The notes under the pieces are model-generated. The model saw only the letters and a list, made by a program, of their open reading frames with translations, was not told where the DNA came from and did not search any database. Below are positions 29,692 to 39,558 of a DNA stretch of 52,466 nt, piece by piece. Within the stretch, counting starts at the first letter, position 1. Every line of letters begins with the position of its first letter. Source of the DNA: Boothiomyces macroporosus (Eukaryota; Chytridiomycota; Chytridiomycetes; Rhizophydiales; Terramycetaceae); the NCBI GenBank assembly GCA_027604185.1, contig JADGKB010000100.1:1-52466 (forward strand), read 5' to 3'. The translations under genes and the position numbers were made by a program.

Positions 29692-30551
29692 AACATTTCT
29701 TGCATATATCTTTTTAGTGGGTTACACCTGTATCATAGTGAGTTATTAGTTAAGGAAAGTGTACTACTATTGGAAAAGCTGTCAAACGCGTCACAGTAAA
29801 GCCGAAGTGAATATGGATTGTACATTAAACCAACTATCTTTTTTGTTTGAATACTATTCTTATCCTATTGGAATTGTACTAGGAATTGAATCAGAAGCGA
29901 TTACTGGAAGAGCTCACAGAAATTGAAGCTCTTGAGAGCACTTGACTGCAGATTGAAGGGTTCTTTAAAAGTCACAATTGCAGTTTGCGTGACTTTTAAA
30001 TCCAAATATTTGGAGGGTAGGTGTAATATCCGGATTAGTTGCATTTTTGTCAACTCAGGAGAACCACTGACTTGGTATTGCTTACTCGACCTTGTTTTAA
30101 TTTTAATGTGACACTTTGAATAAGCATCGTCAAACACTTGTACGACTAGCTGCTCCTATTTTGATTGCAAACTAGCTTTACGCGTAATATGGAAATGATA
30201 TTGATACTATACTTTAATCGCCTTTTAATCTCTTAAAATTCTGAGATTGGTTACTAAAGCTGTTCAAAACTATGCTCTTTCAAATTGCTGTAAAACACAA
30301 ACAGAATCACACATATGCCAAAGTAATTTTTCCATTGCAAATTTACCAATCAAGTACAATAGGAGCAATCTGGTCAGGTGACGGATGTTGGAAACGCAAA
30401 TGCATCCACATGCTGGCTTAGACAACTTTAATTTTTGTAAATGAAAGGAACAGCAAAAGCTATAGAATTCTATTTTTAGCGTTTTCCAACAATGCATGTT
30501 CCAATTTTTTTATTTATAGGTTCTTTGATCTCATTGTATATTCTTTGTCAA
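29692..30551. other. Intergenic region with a strong hairpin, otherwise empty
   Basis: The longest gene-free stretch inside the CNBD array. Stops occur in every frame and no CNBD remnants are visible. Its one notable element is the inverted repeat at 29964-30000 plus the adjacent palindrome TCCAAATATTTGGA. Two poly-T-containing tracts near 30510 lie just before the next gene. Confidence 0.45.
29964..30000. repeat. 12-bp perfect inverted repeat (hairpin)
   Basis: TTTAAAAGTCAC (29964-29975) and its exact complement GTGACTTTTAAA (29989-30000) flank a 13-nt loop. The 14-bp palindrome TCCAAATATTTGGA follows within about 15 nt. It could be a structured transcript, a terminator-like element, a cruciform or the end of a small transposon. 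Confidence 0.6.
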
Positions 30552-33081
30552 ATGTCAAAACTTGACAGGGAGGACCACACCAAGCACAGGACAAAAGAGG
30601 ACCATGACTTTGCCCTTCCAGAGATTGCAACTACTCCAAGAAAAACTACTCACGCAAACAAGAAAGGAACACTTACAGAATTTTTGGAAGAGCAATCATC
30701 AAAAGCTCAAGTAAAAGGTAAAAAGGAGGACCCAAAGGTACCACAGAACGACATGAGTAGCACGCAGAGAGCTCCTACACCAATGCCAATGTGCAGGTCC
30801 CACAAGACAAAAGATGGTATCTCATCCAAACTATCAGCCCAAATACAATCATTTACAACATTCAAAGAAACAACAGAACATGATAAAGGTATTGAAAGAG
30901 CGGCACGAAAACTACAGGTAATAACTGTACTAATTTAGTCTATCAAAAAGAGTGCTGATGCAAGTAATGGCAGTATTGTATCAAGTGGTAATTTCAATTT
31001 AATCCAGACAACAGCACAGTACTGGATGTTTCTGAAGGAAAGTCTGTTCATTCCTCATTTGAGCGCCAAATAGAAACGATAGATACGAATGAGCCTTCTA
31101 CCATTCAAATTTCCCAAAGTAAATCAAAAGTAGGTATTGCTAATCTAGAAACTTCGAAATCAGTCAATAACCAAAGTAATTAATACAGAGCATGATGGCC
31201 AAATTCCACTAGTAAATATCAAGGAGGATTCCAAAGAAGAGACTAGCCTTCAAAATGATTTGCCATTGCAAAAAGACACCTCTTTCAAATCCATGAAAGA
31301 AGGGACTATGCCATTCCCCAGTGACTACGAAATAATACGTCAGCATTCAATATCTAAATCGCCAGTAAGAAGCCCTGTTTTGCGCAGAGAACCAACTAAT
31401 TCGGCAAATCCTATTCATGACGGCAATCAAAACACAAGACATTCTCTTGCTCCAGTACATTTAGATATTCTTCGACCAAGAAGGCATTCTGATCTAGATC
31501 CTTCCGCTAGAGAACGCATTAGTTTGACTTCAAACGAAAAGAAATCCGATCCTCATGTTTCTGGTATCACAAAGTCCTCAGATGGTTCATTCTCACTCAA
31601 AACCCAAGTAAACACGCATGATCAAATAATGAAGAGACTAAGTGTTTTCAGGCCCGTTGAAGAACCTCATATACATGCCCATAACAATATCGAAATTGTC
31701 ATTCCAGTAGTGAAAAGGCCATTTACCAATAAAAGCAGGCGAAAGTGGAAAACAGTAGTACGAATTACAAGACTATTTACAAGACTGGTCAACTATTACA
31801 AACTGATATCAAAGAAAAACTTTAAACGGATAATAGAAGCACCGATCAAGGATAGTGGTACATTGACCTACTTGCTAAAGACTCAAATAGTTACTCCTGC
31901 TGAAAACTATATAAAGGAAGTGGAGCATTTGCTTGGTGAACCACAATTCAAAAGGAGTCACGAATGTGTAGAAATGCTGGACAAGATCCTCTCAATTAGA
32001 ATGAGCGGGTTTGCAAAGTACCCATTAAAAGTACGGACATTCTTCTGTCAAGCTATGGTACTTGAGAAATTCCCAAAAGTATTTCGGATTAACAAAAGGA
32101 TACGGTTATACTATACGAGGGACATATAGGCACATGCTTCTATTTTATACTCACAGGCCAAGTTGAGATAGTAAAGATGAATGAAAGGCATAAATTCAGA
32201 GTACTTTTAGCTGACATAGTTGAACATGTGCAACCCTGGATCTGTGCTTGGTGAAAGATGTCTGATTTTCGATCAGGCAAAGAGAACTGCCACTGCTGCT
32301 ACTACAACAGACACAAGTTTACTCCAAATCACAAAAGGTAACTGTTCTTTTACAAAGATGACTATATCAAAGTAACCTTAATTAATTCTAGTTTATGGAT
32401 GCGAGCGATAATAAGGACGTGATTGAACAGTTAAAATCTGCTTTAAGTGATTCTGGCTTGTTCAAAGGCTTTGAGCACATTTTAGAAAAGATGGTTCAAG
32501 CAAAGCAATTCAAGTTGCAGCATTTTGCAAAGAATGCTGTAATTCAAGAAGAGGGCGTTCAATGCCTTGATGTAAGTTGGATAATAGAGGGCAGTTGTAA
32601 TGTAGTAAAACTGGTTCCGTTTGGTACCAAGATTGTCAATGGAAAGCAGTTACTATCAGAGTATATTCCTGGAAAGCACAAGCTGGAGAATGCAACAGAG
32701 TTACCACTGGTTACTCAATCCCTTTCTGTGGGAGATTGGTTCCCTGTCATTCCAAACTTGGCTAAAGATCCTGGAGTAGTAAAGTATTTGGGAGCGGAAG
32801 TGTTTTCCAAACAGCCCTATTCCGAAATGTATGATAATTTGAGCGCTACTGATGAAAACTGCTTTAGCAAGATTGGAATAATAGCAACAAGCAACACTGT
32901 AACGCTGGCCTCTATGCAGATTAGTGATTTCATTTACAGTATACCCAAAGAAATTCTGTTCCGAATGGTAACTGAGCCAAAGATTGAGCAGTATGCAGTT
33001 GAATCCCTTTGCCAGCAGTACCTAGACCAGCAGCTGTGGCAAGTCCATAAGCAAATGACAATGGATGAATTCAAAAAGTAA
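30552..33081 (+). CDS. Cyclic-nucleotide-binding-domain protein, copy 4
   Basis: Eight exons, 796 aa. Three introns in the disordered N-terminal part (30918-30938, 30988-31007, 31130-31148) are unique to this copy. Four are shared with its paralogues (32079-32098, 32201-32219, 32338-32357, 32372-32391). The helical block has LLGEPQFKRSHECVEMLDKIL and GFAKYPLKVRTFFCQAM. The first cNMP roll is CFYFILTGQVEIV, CNPGSVLGERCLI, AKRTATAATTTDTSLL: this copy keeps Gly-Glu and a basic KRTA in the phosphate-binding cassette, so it is the best candidate for real cAMP/cGMP binding. A second roll follows. The ATG at 30552 (MSKLDRED) is preferred over an upstream in-frame one preceded by hydrophobic sequence. 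Confidence 0.8.
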
Positions 33082-33091
33082 TATATTGTAT

Positions 33092-33447
33092 TTATTGAAC
33101 CATTTTACCTACCACTGGGTATTTCTTTAGGTAGAATGCGAGCCATTTATCCAATACTTTCATCTACGTCAAATAAAGTTACCTCTTCTTCAGTCAGCTT
33201 TGAGTAATCAGCATAGCAGTCTTCCGGTTTAACAGAAGATTTTCCCAATGCATTGGAAGCATCCTTTCCAGCGAATACGGCATATCCTTTGCCTTCGTTG
33301 TAGTAGTCTTGTCTGGCAGAAGATACATCAAATACTAGATTAAGAAAAAGTACCGGTGCCTTTAATTGCCAAATACACTGGTAAATTCAAATCCAAGCCG
33401 TTGTACTTGGCCAATTCTTCTGGTGTGAAAGTTCTCTCGGTGGTCAT
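33092..33447 (-). CDS. MAPR-type cytochrome b5-like heme-binding protein
   Basis: Three exons, 105 aa; introns 33335-33353 and 33164-33182 (both 19 nt). It matches the membrane-associated progesterone receptor/Dap1 fold: FTPEELAKYNGLDLNLPVYLAIKGTVFDVSSAR, YYNEGKGYAVFAGKDAS, LTEEEMKVLDKWLAFYLKKYPVVG. Family knowledge: MAPR proteins bind heme through a Tyr in the DYYNEGKGY region and assist P450 and sterol enzymes. There is no N-terminal membrane anchor, unlike animal PGRMC1, so this is the short soluble type. It converges with CNBD copy 4, 10 bp away. Confidence 0.88.
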
Positions 33448-33635
33448 TTTTGGAGAAAGAATTTGCTACACTGTGCTACCAACCAGCGATTCAAATCAAA
33501 AACTCGACTACTGGCATAGAATCCAGCAGCAGCAACTACTTGGCTATTAGCGAACCAAATTAGATATAGACTAATAATAATACATCGAGTCCATTAAATT
33601 ATAAACATAGCCAGTAACGCGCTTTCCTTATTTCC

Positions 33636-33848
33636 ATGTCTGACGCACATGAAAGCCTAAAAAAGATTATCGAGAAAAGAGCGTCCTCGTCAAAACCTGA
33701 ACAGAGCGGAATCAAATCGATATCGCAGCTCACGGGAAGAAAGTCAGTGAAACCCTCTCGTTTGGGGGAAAAGCCCCCAGCAAAACAAGTCCAGACGTTT
33801 AAAGAATTTGTGGTTAATAAAGAAGCGAAACCCGAACTGTTAAACTAA
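33636..33848 (+). CDS. Small basic protein, unknown
   Basis: A single ATG-initiated exon of 70 codons: an amphipathic start (MSDAHESLKKIIEKRASS), then Lys/Ser/Pro-rich sequence (SVKPSRLGEKPPAKQVQTFKEFVV). No domain recognised. It is positioned upstream of VDAC on the same strand with room for its own promoter. Composition is protein-like, but evidence is limited to length and context. Confidence 0.45.
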   Translation: MSDAHESLKKIIEKRASSSKPEQSGIKSISQLTGRKSVKPSRLGEKPPAKQVQTFKEFVVNKEAKPELLN

Positions 33849-33941
33849 CGGGATAGCGGATAGAATTACTAGTACTTTTCTTACATAAGCGCCCGTAAAA
33901 AGAAAACGTGATTAAAGAGCAATTTTTCGTTTCATCTTTAA

Positions 33942-34845
33942 ATGCCATTCATTCCACCATCTTACAGTGACGTTGGTAAGCCAGCAAACGATCTCTTTGG
34001 AAAAGACTTCCCAGTCGGATCAGCCAAACTTGAAGTCAACACTACTACTCCAAACGGTATTAAATTCACTGTTAATGGAAACAAGGACAACAAGTCTGGT
34101 GCAATTGCTTCCGACATCAAGGCCAAATACACCGACAAATCCAAGGGCTTGACCTTTACTGAAACCTGGACCACTTCCAATGTCTTGGGTGCCCAGTTGG
34201 AATTGGTAGATTCCATTGCTCCTGGTGTTAAATTAGATCTTAATGCTTCCCTCTTGCCAGAAAAAGGGTAACTGGCTATTAATTATAGTACCAAGAATGC
34301 CAAAGCCGGTGTTGAATACAAGCAAGAATACGTATTCACTCGCTCTTCCCTCGACTTGTTCAAGGGTCCAACTCTCTTTGGTGATGCTGTTGTTGGCTCA
34401 AATGGATTCGTAGCTGGTGCTGATGTCGCTTATGATGTATCTGAAGCCAAAGTAACCAAGTACGGTGCTGTTTTAGGATACATTGCTCCATTGTACTCTG
34501 TCTCCCTTTTGTCGTAATTTTATATTTGATTATAGCGCAAACAAGTTCACTTTGTTCACTGCTTCCTACCACCAAAAAGTCAACTCTGATGTTGAAGCTG
34601 GTGCTAGAGCCATCTGGAACAAGGCTTTGCCAAACTCCAATGTCAGCATTGAAGTCGGTACCAAAGTTGTTGTGGACAAGAATGCATTCTTCAAGGCAAA
34701 GATTGACAACCAAGGTCGTTTAGGATTAGGTTTCACCCACACTTTGAGAGACGGAATCAAATTCGCTGTCGGTGGTCTCTTTGACACCACCCGTTTGAAT
34801 GCTGATGTTCACAAAGTTGGTTTACAATTGACTTTTGAAGGTTAA
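33942..34845 (+). CDS. VDAC: Mitochondrial porin VDAC
   Basis: Three exons, 286 aa (usual VDAC length ~283); introns 34268-34288 (21 nt) and 34514-34535 (22 nt). Starts MPFIPPSYSDVGKPANDLF, the N-terminal helix signature of eukaryotic porin (PPxYxDxGKxARDLF). It continues with alternating beta-strand sequence (GIKFTVNG, GLTFTETWTTSN, AGADVAYDV, TLFTASYHQKV) and ends GLGFTHTLRDGIKFAVGGLFDTTRLNADVHKVGLQLTFEG. Family knowledge: a 19-strand barrel in the outer mitochondrial membrane passing ATP/ADP and other metabolites. Codon usage is visibly more G/C-ending here than in neighbouring genes, consistent with high expression. Confidence 0.95.
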
Positions 34846-34921
34846 ATATAATACTTGAAGCTGTCAAAATCGCAAGAATATTTTTACGGGTTTTTTGTTT
34901 ACACTTCTTTGTTTTCTTTCT

Positions 34922-37900
34922 ATGGCACCGCTACTGCAGAATATATTGATTAGTGGATTGAAACTGCCTCAGAAACAAGCAACGAGGCCAGTAAGAAGCG
35001 GGTCGCATGGAGAATATGATGCGAGACCATCGGCTAAACAGCCCAGTATCTCAACCACGCCCAGACAAGAACAAAAATCTGATTCTGATATTTTACAATC
35101 AGTTAATAGTTCATTTGATAATGCAAAAGCGAATAAAAGGAAATCTAGATTAGGAACGACAGCTCATCTGGGGCCAAAAGTAGAAATATCAGATTTGGAT
35201 AGGCTCAAAGAACTAAAAGCAGGATTGCTATCATGGTCTAGTCCAGCAGAGCCGAAAAAGGTATTTCTATTTTCATAAAGAATACCGGCCAATCCACATA
35301 CTTTGTTTTGAAAGATGGTTTTATGAACCAGTACGCGAATCAGGAGCAAGCGGAATCAGGCAACCCGCCAATGCAATCCATTTCCATCGCTAACGCTACA
35401 TTATTCCTAAACGTACAAAAAAAAGAACTCAAAGTAATTCTGATTGAGGTTTAATTTACTAATACAGGACGAAATAGTTCATTTATTCGGTTGTGTAGAT
35501 ATAGACGAATTGAAATCATGGTACAAGCTTCTAATTTAGGGAGTCTGTAATTAAAAAAGTTGCTATTCAATGGGGTGCGGCTCAAAAAACGGATTTAGAG
35601 TATGAAATAGCAAAAATGAGAAAGCAGTTGGGTCAACTATGGGAAATGTGTGCCGAGGACGGAATAAATCCAAAGTTACAAAAGGAAAGACTAATTTAAT
35701 GGTAGAGAATCAATGATTTGACTGCTGAAATACAGGTCAAGGATTCATTGATGGCCGATGTAGTTGCAAGACAAGACGAATACAATCTAATGCAGTTACA
35801 TGAAAGAATGAAGAATCGTAAAGCTGATTTGTTTCCTGATGTTCAACCTGAACTTGAGCCTGAGCCTGAACAAGATAATGATTCTGATGATAATATTCGT
35901 CGTCGAGTACTTTATTCTAAAAATAGAGCGAAGAAGAAGAATTTATGACTCCTCTTAGCGGATTTCCTAGAGACCCTGAAGATATTGATAATGAAGTTGA
36001 CTTGCCTGGCGAATCACCGGATTTAAAGTATTGCGATTCACCAGGCAACGTAGTACAATTGAATGATGCAAAAGCAAGTGTTGGATCTCCAAATGTGGAT
36101 AATATATTGGATCACTATGAAAGCACCAGTTCTATCAAAAGAAAATCTCAAATGAAAGAAGAAATACTCAAAGACTCTGTTAGCGATTCGCAAAAAGGGT
36201 CTAGTGAGGTTGTAAGCTCAATGACTCAAAACTTTTCCAATTTGACTGGCTCCTTGTCAAGTTTGGCTGGTAATTTAACAACCAATGTGCAACCATCCAG
36301 TGTTTTCAGCTTGTTTTCAAGCGTGCTAAAATCATCAGCGTCCAACATGTCGATAAACATCATGAACACTCCGGGGCCAGCATTAGACGAGTCTCGAAGA
36401 GTATCTTTGGCAAGCAACTCGTCCCGTAAAGAGTCTATTCAAATTGAAGGACGAGATGCGAAAAAATTGTCGGAAATCCATGAAAATAATCGAAATATTT
36501 CATTGTCGTTTCAGAATATTATTCACAAGAGAGATAAATCTGGTGGAAGTACTGCAACTGGATTACCTGGTAATAGGAAAAGTTCTTTGCCTGTTTCTTT
36601 AGTACCAACTAGAAGCAGATCAAATTCAATTACGACATCAGATAATGTACAGGTAAAGGGCGAAGGAAAAGAACAGCCTTTGGTTGTTGCTGAACAAAGT
36701 GAATCTGCAATCACCCCAAAAGTTCAAGAAATAGGAAATGCCGAACCGTCTCAAGCTACTGTGGAAACACCAGACACAGAGCATGCCTACATTCTTCCAC
36801 AAAACGATCTGCAAAAGATAAATGAAACTGGAACTGCTGAAAATGAAGGATCAATTCTGACGCTTGCGCCAGTGCTTTCCCAAAGCAATAGATCGTCATA
36901 CCAGAAAGGAAATCTCAGTAAAAGAGAATCAATCGGTTCTGGGGAAAGGATTGTAATATCTGATCCGAAATTCAAGCGCGAATCAATGCAGAAATATGAT
37001 AATACCCCTGAAGAGCCTGAAATGCCCTCAAATAAAAGGATTTCAAGTCAAAGCAACAAAGATAGGACTTCTGTGGGGTTACAAGCTGCACCGCAATTGC
37101 CACAAGAGAAAAGGCAATCACTTGGACAAGGAAAGGCGACAAACATATTACTGAAAAGTACTTCTATTCACCAAAGTAGAGAAAAGGGTCTTAACGGGAT
37201 TGCAGCAGCTCCAGTTTTACCGCAATCGAAAAACAGCTCTGCTAAAAGCAGCAGAGAAGGTGTGAATATCACAGAGTCTGTTTATTCCAACAAGAGAATT
37301 TCATTACAGAACAGCAAAGATAGAGGGTCATATTCTAATTTGACTCCTAAAAAGGCACTATCCGTCCAAACCTTGCCGCAATCAGAGGAAGATCCAACTA
37401 TTTCTGGCGAAAACGTTGCACCTACTCTCCTCATGAAGAAAAAACTTTCTATAAATCAAAGTAAGGAGAAAGATTTAGATTCCGTTCCAAATTCTCCTGC
37501 TCCTGTGCTGGTAAAAGGACAGTCTGCAAGCAACAGTGCTGAAGGAATAAACAGGAATGAATTCCAACGAGAGACATCAGTAAGAAACAGACCACTGTCA
37601 AATCAAAGTAGAGAGAAAGGGTTAGATCTAAATAACCTACCAGTGGCACCAGTGATTCCACTACAAAAAGAACCATCTACTCGGCAAAGCAATGAAAAAG
37701 TGGATGAAAGCAGTTCTTCGCCTGTAACTGCAGATAGAAAGCTCTCATTCAAGAATTTAAAATTGTCTAGAGAAAATATAAACAAAATTCTACTGCAAAA
37801 ATCCTCAATTGATGATCTACCTGGTGCTTCTTTAGTAGTTGATAGTTTGGTAGCTGGTGTTGATTCACTGCAAGAACAACCACAGCAAGTGGGTGTTTCA

Positions 37901-39430
37901 GAATCGCCAGTCATTGTGGTAAGTGGGTCAGTTGGTGCTCAAAACGAGCTTGTTGTGATTAAAGAAGTTTCATCAACAGAAATTAGTGAAACGGGATCTA
38001 CTCGTGTAAGCCAGACAAGTTATTCGGTCGCTAATAGACCAAGTTATGCAATGGCACCTAATCTCACCGTTCCAAGTCATCCTGCCAAGAAGCAGTCGGT
38101 GGAAATGTCATCTGAAGATAATGATCGTAAAAACTTGGAAACACAGCAGTCATCGAATGATAGGGTAGCATCAGTAGAATTGCAAGCTCCAGTGCTTGGT
38201 GATTCTGAAAAAATTGAAGCATCACAGATCACTCCTCCTAGTGATGTTTTCGATGAAACTGCAGCAGTTCTCAATATATCCCACAGTAGAAGACCATCAG
38301 CGGAAACAAGAACAACTACATTAACTCATAGTCGTAAAGCGTCAGCCGAGCTTCAAGCACCAATCTTAACGCATAGCAGGAGACCGTCTGCGGATCAGGA
38401 AAGGGTGTCTTCAAGCAGACGCCCATCAACAGATACCAGAACAATCACACTTTCCCATAGCAGGAAACCCTCTGCTGATATTCAAGCTCCAGTTTTATCT
38501 CATAGCAGAAAACCATCCTCTGAACAAATTCCTGGAATTCAAAGTGGTAAAAGGCCATCCATAGATCCAACAACTATTGTTCTCAATCATAGCAGAATTG
38601 GTTCAGCTGATAATCAAGCTCCAGTTTTGATTCATAGTAGAATGCAATCTACAGAGCAACCAGCCTCAAGCATACTAAGGCATCCAAGTCTTCCAGTAGA
38701 AGATTCAGTAAGAAGTTCGTCTTCTGAAAAGGAGATCAACATTCCCCCTCCCGCACCTATACTTGCTTCTGGAAAAAGATTGTCAAAACAAATTACATCA
38801 AGTTCAGATAAAATGTCTACTGGAGAAATTTCAGGATCATCTGAAATCAAAACAACTTCCGATGGCAAACCACCAGCCCCTATCTTGCTCAAAATGCAAG
38901 CTCCAGTGCTAAGTAGAGATCGCTCATCCAAGATTAATATTACCAAAACACCTTCAAGTGGAGAGGTGAAGGTTGCTGCTCCTATTCTTCCAAAGAAGCA
39001 GAATGAAGAGACAGCGAGGCAAAATTCGCAAGAGCTCCCAGCTGCCCCAGTTTTAGGGAAAATACAATTGGGCAACATAAAGCTACCTGCTGCACCAATT
39101 TTGAACTCGCCCATGCCTGAAACTCCAAAAAGTCCATTTGTAGATCAAGCAAAAAAAGCACCTGTGTTATCGTCCCAAGAAAGTGCCGCTCTAGAGCTAC
39201 CAAAGAAAGTAGTAATAAGTGACCAAGCCCAGAAAGCCCCAGTGTTGAACATAAAGAAACCTGCAAGTCTACCATCAACGGATAATACATCTGCACCAAA
39301 GTTACCGGATGCACCAAAGCTTACCCAAAAACTCACCATTCCAGCTTCTGTGCTAGCTCCCAAATTAGCACCAAAGCTTGTGCCCAAAGAAACCAGCCAA
39401 GATAGCGCGAATTCGAAACAAGAAACATAA
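34922..39430 (+). CDS. Large PH-domain scaffold with repeated AP[VI]L and RRPS motifs
   Basis: Six exons, about 1,466-1,469 aa. Introns 35261-35280, 35449-35467, 35521-35539 and 35907-35926 are clear. A fifth near 35675-35707 is either a 33-nt GT-AG or a 21-nt GA-AG intron (35685-35705). A PH domain lies at about residues 98-195: KAGLLSWSSPAEPKK, TYFVLKDGFMNQYANQEQ, LKVILIEDEIVHLFGCVD, ELKSWESVIKKVAIQW with its C-terminal helix. A coiled coil follows (~200-290), then ~1,160 residues of Ser-rich disorder with 16 AP[VI][LI] motifs and a cluster of SRRPS/SRKPS sites. PH domains bind phosphoinositides; the tail suggests a multivalent docking and phosphorylation platform (inference). Family unknown. 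Confidence 0.75.
36860..39260 (+). repeat. Dispersed AP[VI]L / HSRxPS motif array in the PH-scaffold tail
   Basis: I count 16 occurrences of AP[VI][LI], from LAPVLSQS to KAPVLNIK. Between about 38281 and 38640 they interleave with a tighter unit of the form HSR[RK]PSA[DE]..QAPVL, giving a run of RRPS, RKAS, RRPS, RKPS, RKPS and KRPS sites. The DNA copies are diverged, so the repeat is selected at protein level or is old. Confidence 0.75.
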
Positions 39431-39558
39431 GTCTTAATGAAATTATTTCTCCATCTTCCATATTTTGCCTCCCTTAATTTGTGGGAGGCGCCCACTTCCT
39501 TTTTTGTGAATTAAGAGTTTGAAACCGATTATGGAAAATTTAGAATATTTTCGAAACA

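Noticed and set aside
30270..30497. 75-codon minus-strand frame
   Set aside because: Antisense, Cys-rich by chance in the gap before CNBD copy 4; no support.
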